64,000 nt of DNA, from NCBI GenBank assembly GCA_040389965.1, contig JAZJZF010000040.1:1-64000 (forward strand). The letters are read 5' to 3'. The stretch is from UBA4416 sp040389965 (GTDB lineage: Bacteria > Bacteroidota > Bacteroidia > B-17B0 > Aurantibacillaceae). A program made the translations under genes and the position numbers. The notes below the pieces were generated by a model, which had not been told where the DNA came from, did no database searches, and saw only the letters and a program-made list of their open reading frames with translations. Positions 50,025-58,327 of the stretch are shown here, one piece after another (positions within the stretch are counted from its first letter, which is position 1; each line of letters starts with the position of its first letter).

Positions 50025-51767
50025 CTAAATTTTAAAGCCAATGATGCTCACATCGTCTACCTGTTCCAGTTCTCCTCTCCAGCTATTAAAGCTCTCGTTA
50101 AGCGCGCTTTTTTGCTGTTGAAGGGGTAAGAGATGAACACTCTCGATAAGAGATTTGAAGGCTGCTGTTTTATATTTTTTACCTGCTTCGCCACCAAACT
50201 GATCAGAGTAACCATCGCTAAACATGTAAAATGTTTCGTTGTTATAGAGAGAAACGGTGTGTGTCGTAAAAGGCACTGGATTCTCGCAAAAGCCAATATG
50301 CTGTTTAGTACCTTTTAAGATTTGTAATGCGCCGTTTTGAATGTACCACAAGGGGTTATTTGCACCGGCCCATTGAAACTGTTTATTTTTAAGATCAATG
50401 GTAATGATAGAAATATCCATACCATCGCGAATTTGGTCGTTGCCGGTATTAAATACTTCTGAGATCAGTTCTCTGCATTTATCTAAAATTAAACCGGGAT
50501 CGGTTAAATTAAATTCGTTGATTACGCGGCTTAATTAATTATAACAAATAAGAGATACAAGCGACCCCGGTACACCATGACCTGTACAATCGGCGCAGGC
50601 TATAATTAATTTGTCGTTTTTTGAAGCAAACCAATAAAAATCGCCCGATACAATATCTTTTGGCTGATATATAATAAAATGCTCAATGTTGCTATCCGTA
50701 AGCGTTTCAGAAGAAGGTAGAATGACATTTTGTATGCGGCGGGCGTAGTTTATGGAATCAATGATCTCCTTATTTTTTATTTCAAGTTCTACTGTTCTTT
50801 CTTCAACCAGCTTATTTAAATTTTGATTGATGTATTCCAGCTGGCGTTTATAATTGTTTTGTTCGCTTAAAGAGAACGTGTATGAATATATTTCGGCAAC
50901 GTTCACCATGAACTGAATTTCGTTGCTTTCAAAGGTTCTTATGATTCCGATGTTTTCGCTGCAAAGGACGCCAATTATTTTATCGTTATGATAGATGGGA
51001 ACATCTACAATTGTTTTTATGTTGAGTGGTCTTAAATAAGTTTCTGTAAAGCAAGCAGTAGCTTCGTGTTGTTCGGCATCAAATGCTTTTATGATGGGGT
51101 CTCTTTCCAGATACGTGAAATAAGAAGTAAAGTCTTTCTTTGATAGTACAACTCCATGGCTAAACGAAGCAGTTTCTTTTTCGTATAACTGATCGCAAAG
51201 AATAGAGCTTCTGTCTTCATTAAAGGTCCAGATACTTACCCTTCCAATATTTAGTGTTTCAGACAAAGCCCCTGTGATAGTTTGCGACGCTTCGGTAATA
51301 TTCCCGGAATGTATGGAGTGATCGTCGTTAAGGACTAATAAGGTATTGGTTATTTTTTCCTGCTTAATATGTTTTTCTTTTTCGGCAGTAATATCAATGT
51401 AAATTCCAAAAAGATTTGCCATTTCGCCCTGCTTTTCAATGGTTGCTTTTAGCTTGATCCATTTCATATTTCCTTTCGGAGTATGGATCTCTATTTCCAT
51501 TTCGATAGAACTTTGAGTAGCAATTATTTTGTAAAAATCACGCTTAAATATTTTTAGCGATTCGGGTGTGAGCGTTGTTTGAAGAAGCTTGTGGGTTCTG
51601 GTATATTCAATTTCCACATCAAACAGATCGGCATAATTTTCACTGATAAAAAGATAATGTTCTTCTTTTTTTATAAGATCAACTTCAAGGTAAAATAAAA
51701 TGCCGGGAGAGCTTTTAATGATCCTGTTAAAAACGTCTACATTACTGCTATTTATACTACTTAACAT
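50025..51767 (-). pseudogene. PAS-GAF-SpoIIE phosphatase gene interrupted by one in-frame TAA
   Basis: One continuous frame of 581 codons, broken only by TAA at 50537-50535 (codon 411). N-terminal PAS (about 15-130; GNMKWIKLKATIEKQGEMAN), GAF (about 150-310), a coiled coil (NLNKLVEERTVELEIKNKEI) and a PP2C/SpoIIE domain: DIVSGDFYWFAS and ACADCTGHGVPGSLVSLICY before the stop, LSRVINEFNLTDPGLILDKC and the metal-binding DGYSDQFGG and DDVSIIGF after it. Homologues have one residue (usually Ala) where the stop lies. Without read-through the phosphatase is inactive. A sequencing error is possible. Confidence 0.85.
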
Positions 51768-52577
51768 GTCTGTTAATTTTAAATCAGGCCTGAATATATA
51801 GGCTCTAATTCAAATGTACCAATAAAAAAAATAAATGTAAGTACGTAATTTTACGTGCTTTAAAAAGTAAGCTACAAACAAGGATATTTAATCTGCCAAT
51901 GCTTTAAAATAATCGATTATTAAAATGAGAAAATGTGTGCTTTGTTTTTCTTTATGGCTTTTATAAAGGAATTAGAGGGATTTTTCTTAAAAAATAAAAT
52001 CGAAATAATAATTCTGTACCTCTTTTATTTGTCTGTTTTTCTTTAGTGGAAGAGAATAAAAAAGAATGTTTTTTGTGCAATAAAAATACTACATAAACGT
52101 AAATTGGTATTAATGTCAAAATGCAAAATACTGACGTTGTAAAGCAATTTTAAAGGCCTATAGTAAAACTACCCACGTATAATTACGTGCATGCTAATTA
52201 GTTGTAAATTAGTTTACATGGCATTCAATGTTTATGCCTGATAATTGCTATCCCTCTTCTCCCCTTTAAATACAAAGGTTTCAGAAGCTAATGAAAATTA
52301 GGAGTCCAATTGTGGCAGATGCCGCAAAGCGTAGTATGTAAATTTTTTGTGGTACTCATTGTTACTTTTCGTGATTGTTTTTTTGCCTATTGATACTTTT
52401 TATTTAAGCCGGTGTTGAAAATACGTTGCAAAAATTCAGTAAAGCATAAAACAAAGTATGCATACTCCCGCACAATTCCTTTACTAACGGCCTATACATT
52501 TGTGTATGTTCTTTTGGCCAAAAAATAACATGTCTCCACTAAATTAAATAAACACTAATTCATTTAAAACTAAAACC
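51768..52577. other. 810-base intergenic region with palindromes, no gene seen
   Basis: It separates the divergent phosphatase gene and the type IX cargo gene at 52578. I see no coding frame of note. It holds TCAGGCCTGA (51784-51793), ACGTAA-TT-TTACGT (51843-51856), CACGTA-TAAT-TACGTG (52174-52189) and GTATGCATAC (52456-52465), all perfect palindromes, and a -7 element at 52495-52502. This is a regulatory or non-coding RNA candidate, but nothing is proven. Confidence 0.5.
52495..52502 (+). promoter_or_regulatory. -7 element TACATTTG before the LTD cargo gene
   Basis: Perfect TAnnTTTG; no TTTG box at the right spacing. Predicted start near 52507, leader about 70 bases to ATG 52578. Confidence 0.45.
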
Positions 52578-54773
52578 ATGAAAAAACTATTAAAAACTTT
52601 AATGTATGGAAGTTTATTTGCATTGCCATATGGAGCAAGTGCACAAACTTTTAATGAGAACTTTGGCTCAGTTGGCGGAACAACCGCTATAGGCACAGCA
52701 TCTGTTGGCTTTGCTAACACAGGCTTTATTTATTCAGGAACTGCTGACGTTAGAAATACAAGTCCTTCTACCGGTTATACAGGCGCATCCGGTAATGCAA
52801 ACATTTTTATCACAAACACTGTTGGGAAATTTTTCCAGATAGAAGGAATTAACACTACTACTCTTTCTTCTACAGGACTTTCTTTTGGTATTTCTAAAAG
52901 TGTAAATGCGAGTAATGGTTCTGATCTTGCAGTTGAAACCAGTACAGATGGTATTAACTACACGGCAATGCCTTTTGCTGCTTTACCTACGGGCACAGGT
53001 ACATCTCACTGGTACCTTCGCACGGGAACAGGAACTGTTCCTTCTGCAACTAACCTGCGCATACGTTTTAAAAATAACGGTACAGCTACTCAATATCGTA
53101 TAGACGATGTTCAATTAGGTGGAACTGCAGTATGTACAGCAAGTATAACTGTAGGTGGTGCTACTACATTTTGCAGTGGCGGAAATGTTCTGCTTACTGC
53201 TAGTTCAGGTACAGCATACCTTTGGTCAAATGGTGCTACTACACAAACTATTTCAGCAAACCAATCTGCTACATATAATGTAACAGTTACTGCTGCAGGT
53301 GGTTGTACAGCTGTATCAGATGCCGTAAGAGTTTTAGTTTATCCTTCTCCAAGTGTGAGTGCTTCTGCAACTCAGATCTGTGGAAGCGGCAATTCTACAA
53401 TTACAGCAAGAACTAATGCAACAGATTTATTCTTTTCAGAATATGTTGAAGAAGCAACCGGTAACGAAAAATATATTGAGATCTTTAACGGAACAGGTGC
53501 TCCGGTAAATTTATCAGGTTATATTTATAAAGCGTTTCATAACGGTGCATCAACACCTACATTTGTTGATACACTTACAGGTACTCTTGATAACGATTCA
53601 GTGTTAGTACTTAAACACCTTTTAGCAACTTCATATACTGGTGGTACAGCTACAGCTGCCGTAGCACATAATGGAAATGATGCGCTTGCGCTTTACAAAA
53701 TTTCAACAGCATCTTATGTTGATGTTTTTGGTGTAATAGGTGTAGATCCTATCACTCACTGGACAGGAACCGGTGGATATGCTACAGATGACCACACATT
53801 ACGCAGAAAAGCTTCTGTATATTCAGGAATTACTGTTAATCCTGCTTTATTAGGCCAAAGTGGATTCTCTACTTTAGTATCTGAGTGGGATTTATTTGCA
53901 AATGCTACTTTATCAGGACTTGGTTCTCATACAATGGACGGAACTTATTCATGGTCAGCAGGTACTACTCCTTCAACAGGAAAAGTAGTTACTGCAAACC
54001 CATCTGTTAATACAATTTATACTGTAAACGGAAATTATGATGTAAGTGGTTGTTCAGCAACAGGAACAGTTCAGGTAAATGTATTTGGTGCAGTAGCTTT
54101 AGTAATTGATAACGGAGATTTACCTGTTATTACTTTATGCTATGGCCCGCAATGTGTAAATTTAACGGCACTTCCTTCAGGTGGAACAGCGCCTTATACT
54201 TATGCATGGAGCACAGGTAGTTTAACTGATGTAGCTACTGTATGCCCTACAGTTACTTCTGTATATACTGTAACAGCTACTGATGCAAACGGATGCAGTG
54301 TTACAGAAACTTCAGGAATAGATGTAATCAATGCTTGCTGCGAAGGTACTAACGTAATTGTATGTACCGGAACTGTAACATCTTGCGTAGATTCATCAGC
54401 TGTAGAAGGAATGATTGGAACAGGAAGCACTGTTGGCCCATGTGTAGGTGCAAGAATGGCAACTAAAAATGCGGATATTACAGCTAAAAATAATATGGCT
54501 GAAGTAAATGTATATCCAAATCCATTTACTGAAACTGCTATATTTGAAGTAAAATTAATCAATGATAGCAATGTGAAAATTGAGATCATGGATATTACCG
54601 GTAAAAAAATAGCTGAAGTTAACAATTCTGCTTTATCTGCAGGAGCTTATAAATTTAACTGGAATGGAAAAAACACTTCAGGAACAAATGTAGTAAGCGG
54701 ACTTTATTTTTGCAGAATTACAACAGGTGATGCTGTTCAAACGGTTAAAATCCAAAAATTGTCAGACAGATAA
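52578..54773 (+). CDS. Type IX secretion cargo with lamin-tail and Ig-like domains
   Basis: A 731-residue protein with signal peptide (ends ASAQ). Residues 25-185 form a beta-sandwich lead domain (FNENFGSVGGTTAIGTASVG...); 187-260 is an Ig-like module (TFCSGGNVLLTASSGTAYLW); 280-440 is a lamin-tail domain (ATDLFFSEYVEEATGNEKYI; SGYIYKAFHNGA; GNDALALYKISTASYVDVFG). After further Ig-like modules it ends with a type IX sorting domain (VNVYPNPFTETAIFEVKLIN...GLYFCRITTGD). It is secreted to or through the cell surface; ligand unknown. Confidence 0.88.
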   Translation: MKKLLKTLMYGSLFALPYGASAQTFNENFGSVGGTTAIGTASVGFANTGFIYSGTADVRNTSPSTGYTGASGNANIFITNTVGKFFQIEGINTTTLSSTGLSFGISKSVNASNGSDLAVETSTDGINYTAMPFAALPTGTGTSHWYLRTGTGTVPSATNLRIRFKNNGTATQYRIDDVQLGGTAVCTASITVGGATTFCSGGNVLLTASSGTAYLWSNGATTQTISANQSATYNVTVTAAGGCTAVSDAVRVLVYPSPSVSASATQICGSGNSTITARTNATDLFFSEYVEEATGNEKYIEIFNGTGAPVNLSGYIYKAFHNGASTPTFVDTLTGTLDNDSVLVLKHLLATSYTGGTATAAVAHNGNDALALYKISTASYVDVFGVIGVDPITHWTGTGGYATDDHTLRRKASVYSGITVNPALLGQSGFSTLVSEWDLFANATLSGLGSHTMDGTYSWSAGTTPSTGKVVTANPSVNTIYTVNGNYDVSGCSATGTVQVNVFGAVALVIDNGDLPVITLCYGPQCVNLTALPSGGTAPYTYAWSTGSLTDVATVCPTVTSVYTVTATDANGCSVTETSGIDVINACCEGTNVIVCTGTVTSCVDSSAVEGMIGTGSTVGPCVGARMATKNADITAKNNMAEVNVYPNPFTETAIFEVKLINDSNVKIEIMDITGKKIAEVNNSALSAGAYKFNWNGKNTSGTNVVSGLYFCRITTGDAVQTVKIQKLSDR

Positions 54774-54809
54774 GAACACGTATTACATTAAAATTTCACA
54801 CTAAGAAAA

Positions 54810-54840
54810 AGCTGCCTCCTATTGGGGCGGCTTTTTTTTT
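54810..54840 (+). terminator. Terminator downstream of the LTD cargo gene
   Basis: AGCTGCCTCC / GGGGCGGCT stem (54810-54832, with G-U pairs) followed by T9. Confidence 0.75.
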
Positions 54841-54986
54841 ATTTATAATATGGAAGAATGTTTATTATAATATGTTATATAACAGATATAGACAGGTATA
54901 AAAAATGTAAAGTTTAAGTAACCATTTTGTAGAATTAATTCTCAATTACTTAATTTTTTTATAACATATACTAGTTATTGTGACCT

Positions 54987-54994
54987 TAATTTTG
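54987..54994 (+). promoter_or_regulatory. -7 element TAATTTTG before the 55230 gene
   Basis: Perfect TAnnTTTG; the leader to ATG 55230 would be about 230 bases, unusually long. No second TTTG at -33. No coding frame is seen in the 54774-55229 gap. Confidence 0.4.
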
Positions 54995-55229
54995 CGTGCA
55001 AGATTGCAATGTTATTATCTGTTTTTTAATATTGAAAGTGAAAATCCTACAGGATAGTCTTATCCGAAACCACTGATCAGTTTTTATTTAATTTATTTTC
55101 TGCATAGCCAACATCGCTTTGCTGAATACTATTTTGGAACAGGTAATTGCCTTTAAGGTTATTGAAATCACTGCTTAACCGATCGAATGCGATCAATTGA
55201 TTTAATTATAAAATACTAAAACCTAAAAA

Positions 55230-58079
55230 ATGAAAACTCCATTACTAAAAAGAAAACTGTTTAACTTTTTTTCTGCATTTCTTTTATTGTTTATGACATC
55301 GCCTGTGTTGGCACAGCTGGCAGCCTGGAATCCGGCAGGACTATCAAGTTACGGGCCTTCGCCATGGGCACCTACATCAAGTAATGCAAGTTTAACTGTA
55401 GGTGGTTTAACCAGAGGTGCAGGTATTGGATTAACAGGCTCTCCGGCAGCAAGTGCCTGGGGTGGAGTTAACTGGGCAGGAGCTGCAAATCAGGACGCTA
55501 CTTTTACTGTTGCTGCAAATCCGGGTTTTTCTGTTTCTTACAGCACATTTAATTTATCATACAGAAGATCGAACACGGGGCCTAACGCAGGAACGTTTGA
55601 ATATACTTTTGGAAGCAGTACAACCTATACGGTTATCAGTGCAATCAATAACTTTACAAGTACCGTTACATCCGGAGTTCTGATTACACCTATCAATTTA
55701 AGTGGTGTAGCGGATTTGCAAAATGTACCTCCCGGAACAGTTGTGAAATTCAGGATCTTTCCTACAGGAGGCTCTTCTGTTGGTACCTGGTATGTATCAG
55801 GTGTAAATGGAATGAGTATTAATGGTACAGTTGCTCCTATAGCCTCAACCTTCAGTACATCTATTATTCAAACAGCTTCTGTATCGTGTAACGGTCAATC
55901 GAATGCTGCTCTTACAGCAAATGTAACAGGTGGCACCATGCCTTATACCTATTCCTGGACTCCTTCGGTAAGTTCATCATCCGTTGCTACCGGTTTAGCA
56001 GCAGGTGTATATACCTGTCTGGTTACAAGTGCTACTTCTGCAACAGCGATGAGTACTTATACCGTAACGGAACCAGCAGTATTATCGTCAAGTATTTCGG
56101 CACAAAACAATGTAAGTTGCCATGGTGGATCAAATGGTTCAGCTACTGTGTCTGTAACAGGTGGAACAGCTCCTTATACATATAGCTGGACACCGGCAGT
56201 AGGTACTGCATCAGTAGTAAATGCTTTAAGTGCAAATAATTATACTTTAAATATAACAGATGCTCATAATTGTACTTTACCGCAATTTCTTATGATTACA
56301 GAGCCTGCTATTTTAAATGTTACAGCCAATGCCAGCAGCCTTTCGGTGTGTAACGGTTCAACAGTTAGTTTAACAGGAGGCGGAGCAACTACTTATACAT
56401 GGACGGGGGGTGTAACAAACGGTGTTGCATTTTCTCCGTCGGCCACCACAGTTTATACGGTAAACGGAACAGATGGAAGTGGTTGTACAGGATTATCGGT
56501 GATATCTGTTACCGTAAATGCTTTACCAACGCTTACGGTTCAGGCCTTACCTTCTTCAACAGTATGTGCAGGAGCATCAGTAAGCCTTACCGGTACAGGG
56601 GCTAATACCTATACATGGACAGGTGGTGTAACAAACGGCGTTTCTTTTTCTCCATCAGCTACCTCCGTTTATACAGTAACCGGAACAAGTGCAAATGGTT
56701 GTACAAATACCGCTGTGCAGGCGATCACAGTAAATACCTTACCTGTTATTACAGCATCTGTATCTCCATCAGCAACACTATGTGCGGGAGCTACTGCCAC
56801 ACTTACCGGTGGCGGTGCGACTACTTATACGTGGACAGGCGGTGTAACGGATGGCATTTCTTTTTCGCCATCGGCTACCACAGTTTATACAGTAACCGGA
56901 ACAAGTGCAAATGGTTGTACAAATACCGCTGTTCAAACAATAACGGTAAATACCTTACCTGTTATTACGACATCCGTATCTCCATCAGCAACACTATGTG
57001 CAGGTACTTCTGCCACACTTACCGGTGGCGGAGCAACTACTTACACTTGGACAGGTGGTGTAACCAACGGTGCCTCTTTTTCGCCATCGGCTTCTACAAT
57101 TTATACAGTAAACGGAACAGGTTTGAATGGTTGCAACAGTTCAACAGTTATAGCTGTTACGGTAAATGCCATGCCATCACTTACTGTTCAGGCAACACCT
57201 TCTTTTTCGGTATGCTTAGGAACAGCAGTAACACTAAATGGTAGCGGAGCAACTACCTATACATGGACTGGTGGTGTAACCAACGGTGTTTCTTTTACAC
57301 CTGCAACATCTGCTACTTATACCTTAACAGGAGCAAGTGCGAATGGTTGTACTAATACGGCTGTAAGATCATTAACCGTTAACAGTTTACCAACTGTAAC
57401 TGCAACGGCATCTAATTCAGTTATTTGTAATGGTTCGCCTGTTACGCTTAGTGGAGCAGGGGCAAGCACTTATAGCTGGACAAGTGGCGTTACCAATGGA
57501 GCACCTTTTAATCCATCGGCAACCTTATCTTATACCGTAACAGGAACTGATGTCAATGGGTGCAGTAATACGGCTGTTAAAACGATTACTGTAAATGCTT
57601 TGCCTGCTCTTGGAGCTACAACTAATAAAGCACAAATCTGTGCCGGACAAACAGCTACCATTACTGCTTTAGGCGCGTTGACTTATACATGGAGTACAAA
57701 TCAAAATACCGCTGCCATTGCTGTAACACCTAGTATCACTACAACTTATACAGTGAGTGGTACAAGCGCTAATGGTTGTATAGGAACTGTAGCTTTCACA
57801 CAAAATGTTTCTCCTTGCACCGGTATTGAATCATTATCAAACAATGTTGTAGAAATTAAAAGCTATCCAAATCCTAACACAGGGACATTTACGATTGAAT
57901 CTAATGCAGGCATGAAACTCGGTTTGATCAATAACCTTGGAGAATTGGTTAGAATGATAGAGTTAGATGAAACTAATGGTTACCGTAATACCATTGAAGG
58001 ACTTTCTTCAGGAATTTATATTCTTACAGGGCAGGCTAATCATAATCCGGTAAATCAAAAGATTATAGTAACGCAATAG
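55230..58079 (+). CDS. Type IX secretion adhesin-like cargo with SprB and Ig-like repeats
   Basis: A 949-residue protein with signal peptide (ends PVLAQ). An N-terminal domain (about 30-205; WAPTSSNASLTVGGLTRGAG) is followed by two SprB-type repeats (VSCNGQSNAALTANVTGGTM; VSCHGGSNGSATVSVTGGTA), then seven Ig-like repeats of about 72 residues (core TYTWTGGVTNGVSFSPSAT, ending Cys) and a type IX sorting domain (IKSYPNPNTGTFTIESNAGM). SprB is the mobile gliding adhesin, so this protein probably reaches the surface by the type IX system and may adhere. Polar, Thr/Ser/Gly-rich, few charges. Confidence 0.88.
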   Translation: MKTPLLKRKLFNFFSAFLLLFMTSPVLAQLAAWNPAGLSSYGPSPWAPTSSNASLTVGGLTRGAGIGLTGSPAASAWGGVNWAGAANQDATFTVAANPGFSVSYSTFNLSYRRSNTGPNAGTFEYTFGSSTTYTVISAINNFTSTVTSGVLITPINLSGVADLQNVPPGTVVKFRIFPTGGSSVGTWYVSGVNGMSINGTVAPIASTFSTSIIQTASVSCNGQSNAALTANVTGGTMPYTYSWTPSVSSSSVATGLAAGVYTCLVTSATSATAMSTYTVTEPAVLSSSISAQNNVSCHGGSNGSATVSVTGGTAPYTYSWTPAVGTASVVNALSANNYTLNITDAHNCTLPQFLMITEPAILNVTANASSLSVCNGSTVSLTGGGATTYTWTGGVTNGVAFSPSATTVYTVNGTDGSGCTGLSVISVTVNALPTLTVQALPSSTVCAGASVSLTGTGANTYTWTGGVTNGVSFSPSATSVYTVTGTSANGCTNTAVQAITVNTLPVITASVSPSATLCAGATATLTGGGATTYTWTGGVTDGISFSPSATTVYTVTGTSANGCTNTAVQTITVNTLPVITTSVSPSATLCAGTSATLTGGGATTYTWTGGVTNGASFSPSASTIYTVNGTGLNGCNSSTVIAVTVNAMPSLTVQATPSFSVCLGTAVTLNGSGATTYTWTGGVTNGVSFTPATSATYTLTGASANGCTNTAVRSLTVNSLPTVTATASNSVICNGSPVTLSGAGASTYSWTSGVTNGAPFNPSATLSYTVTGTDVNGCSNTAVKTITVNALPALGATTNKAQICAGQTATITALGALTYTWSTNQNTAAIAVTPSITTTYTVSGTSANGCIGTVAFTQNVSPCTGIESLSNNVVEIKSYPNPNTGTFTIESNAGMKLGLINNLGELVRMIELDETNGYRNTIEGLSSGIYILTGQANHNPVNQKIIVTQ
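56330..57800 (+). repeat. Tandem 216-base repeats in the SprB/Ig cargo gene
   Basis: Seven repeats of about 216 bases (72 residues), recognised by the ACTTATAC(A/G)TGGAC core at about 56391, 56609, 56827, 57043 and 57259, then two diverged units. Copies 2-4 are nearly identical for over 100 bases, which makes recombination and copy-number change likely and assembly errors possible. Overlapping open frames on the same strand here are repeat artefacts. Confidence 0.85.
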
Positions 58080-58112
58080 TTATTCAGAATATTATAGAGC
58101 AATTTTTATTTC

Positions 58113-58144
58113 AAAAAAAGCCTCAACACTGTTGAGGCTTTTTT
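58113..58144 (+). terminator. Terminator downstream of the SprB/Ig cargo gene
   Basis: AAAAAAGCCTCAAC and GTTGAGGCTTTTTT pair perfectly around ACT (arms end at 58127 and start at 58131). A strong rho-independent terminator. Confidence 0.9.
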
Positions 58145-58207
58145 GTTTTATACTGTTCCCGGTAGAAATTTTTACCTCCATTTTATTTTAAAATAAGATC
58201 ATTCTTT

Positions 58208-58250
58208 TAAAATCAGGTAAAATTACGCTGTAAAATCAGGTAATTGTACG
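58208..58250 (+). promoter_or_regulatory. Two direct repeats TAAAATCAGG upstream of the M43 protease gene
   Basis: TAAAATCAGG at 58208-58217 and again at 58231-58240, 23 bases apart, each followed by a GTAA(A/T)-rich stretch and TACG. About two helical turns apart, they would sit at about -48 to -80 relative to the -7 box at 58276: the position of an activator. No regulator can be named. Confidence 0.4.
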
Positions 58251-58275
58251 GGTTATCAATTCAAAGCAATTGCTC

Positions 58276-58283
58276 TACATTTG
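58276..58283 (+). promoter_or_regulatory. -7 element TACATTTG before the M43 protease gene
   Basis: Perfect TAnnTTTG, predicted start near 58288, leader about 40 bases to ATG 58328. The -33 region has no TTTG, consistent with activator dependence on the upstream repeats. Confidence 0.5.
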
Positions 58284-58327
58284 GTTCGCCTCCCCGTACC
58301 ATTTAATTAACCTTAACTAAGCATACT

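Noticed and set aside
56399..57244. Long open frames on the plus strand inside the SprB/Ig cargo gene
   Set aside because: They are shifted readings of the 216-base repeats, rich in Cys/Tyr/Arg with no start signal; the real frame is the 949-residue protein.
56330..57800. CRISPR or satellite array
   Set aside because: Repeat units are 216 bases and encode a consistent protein module.
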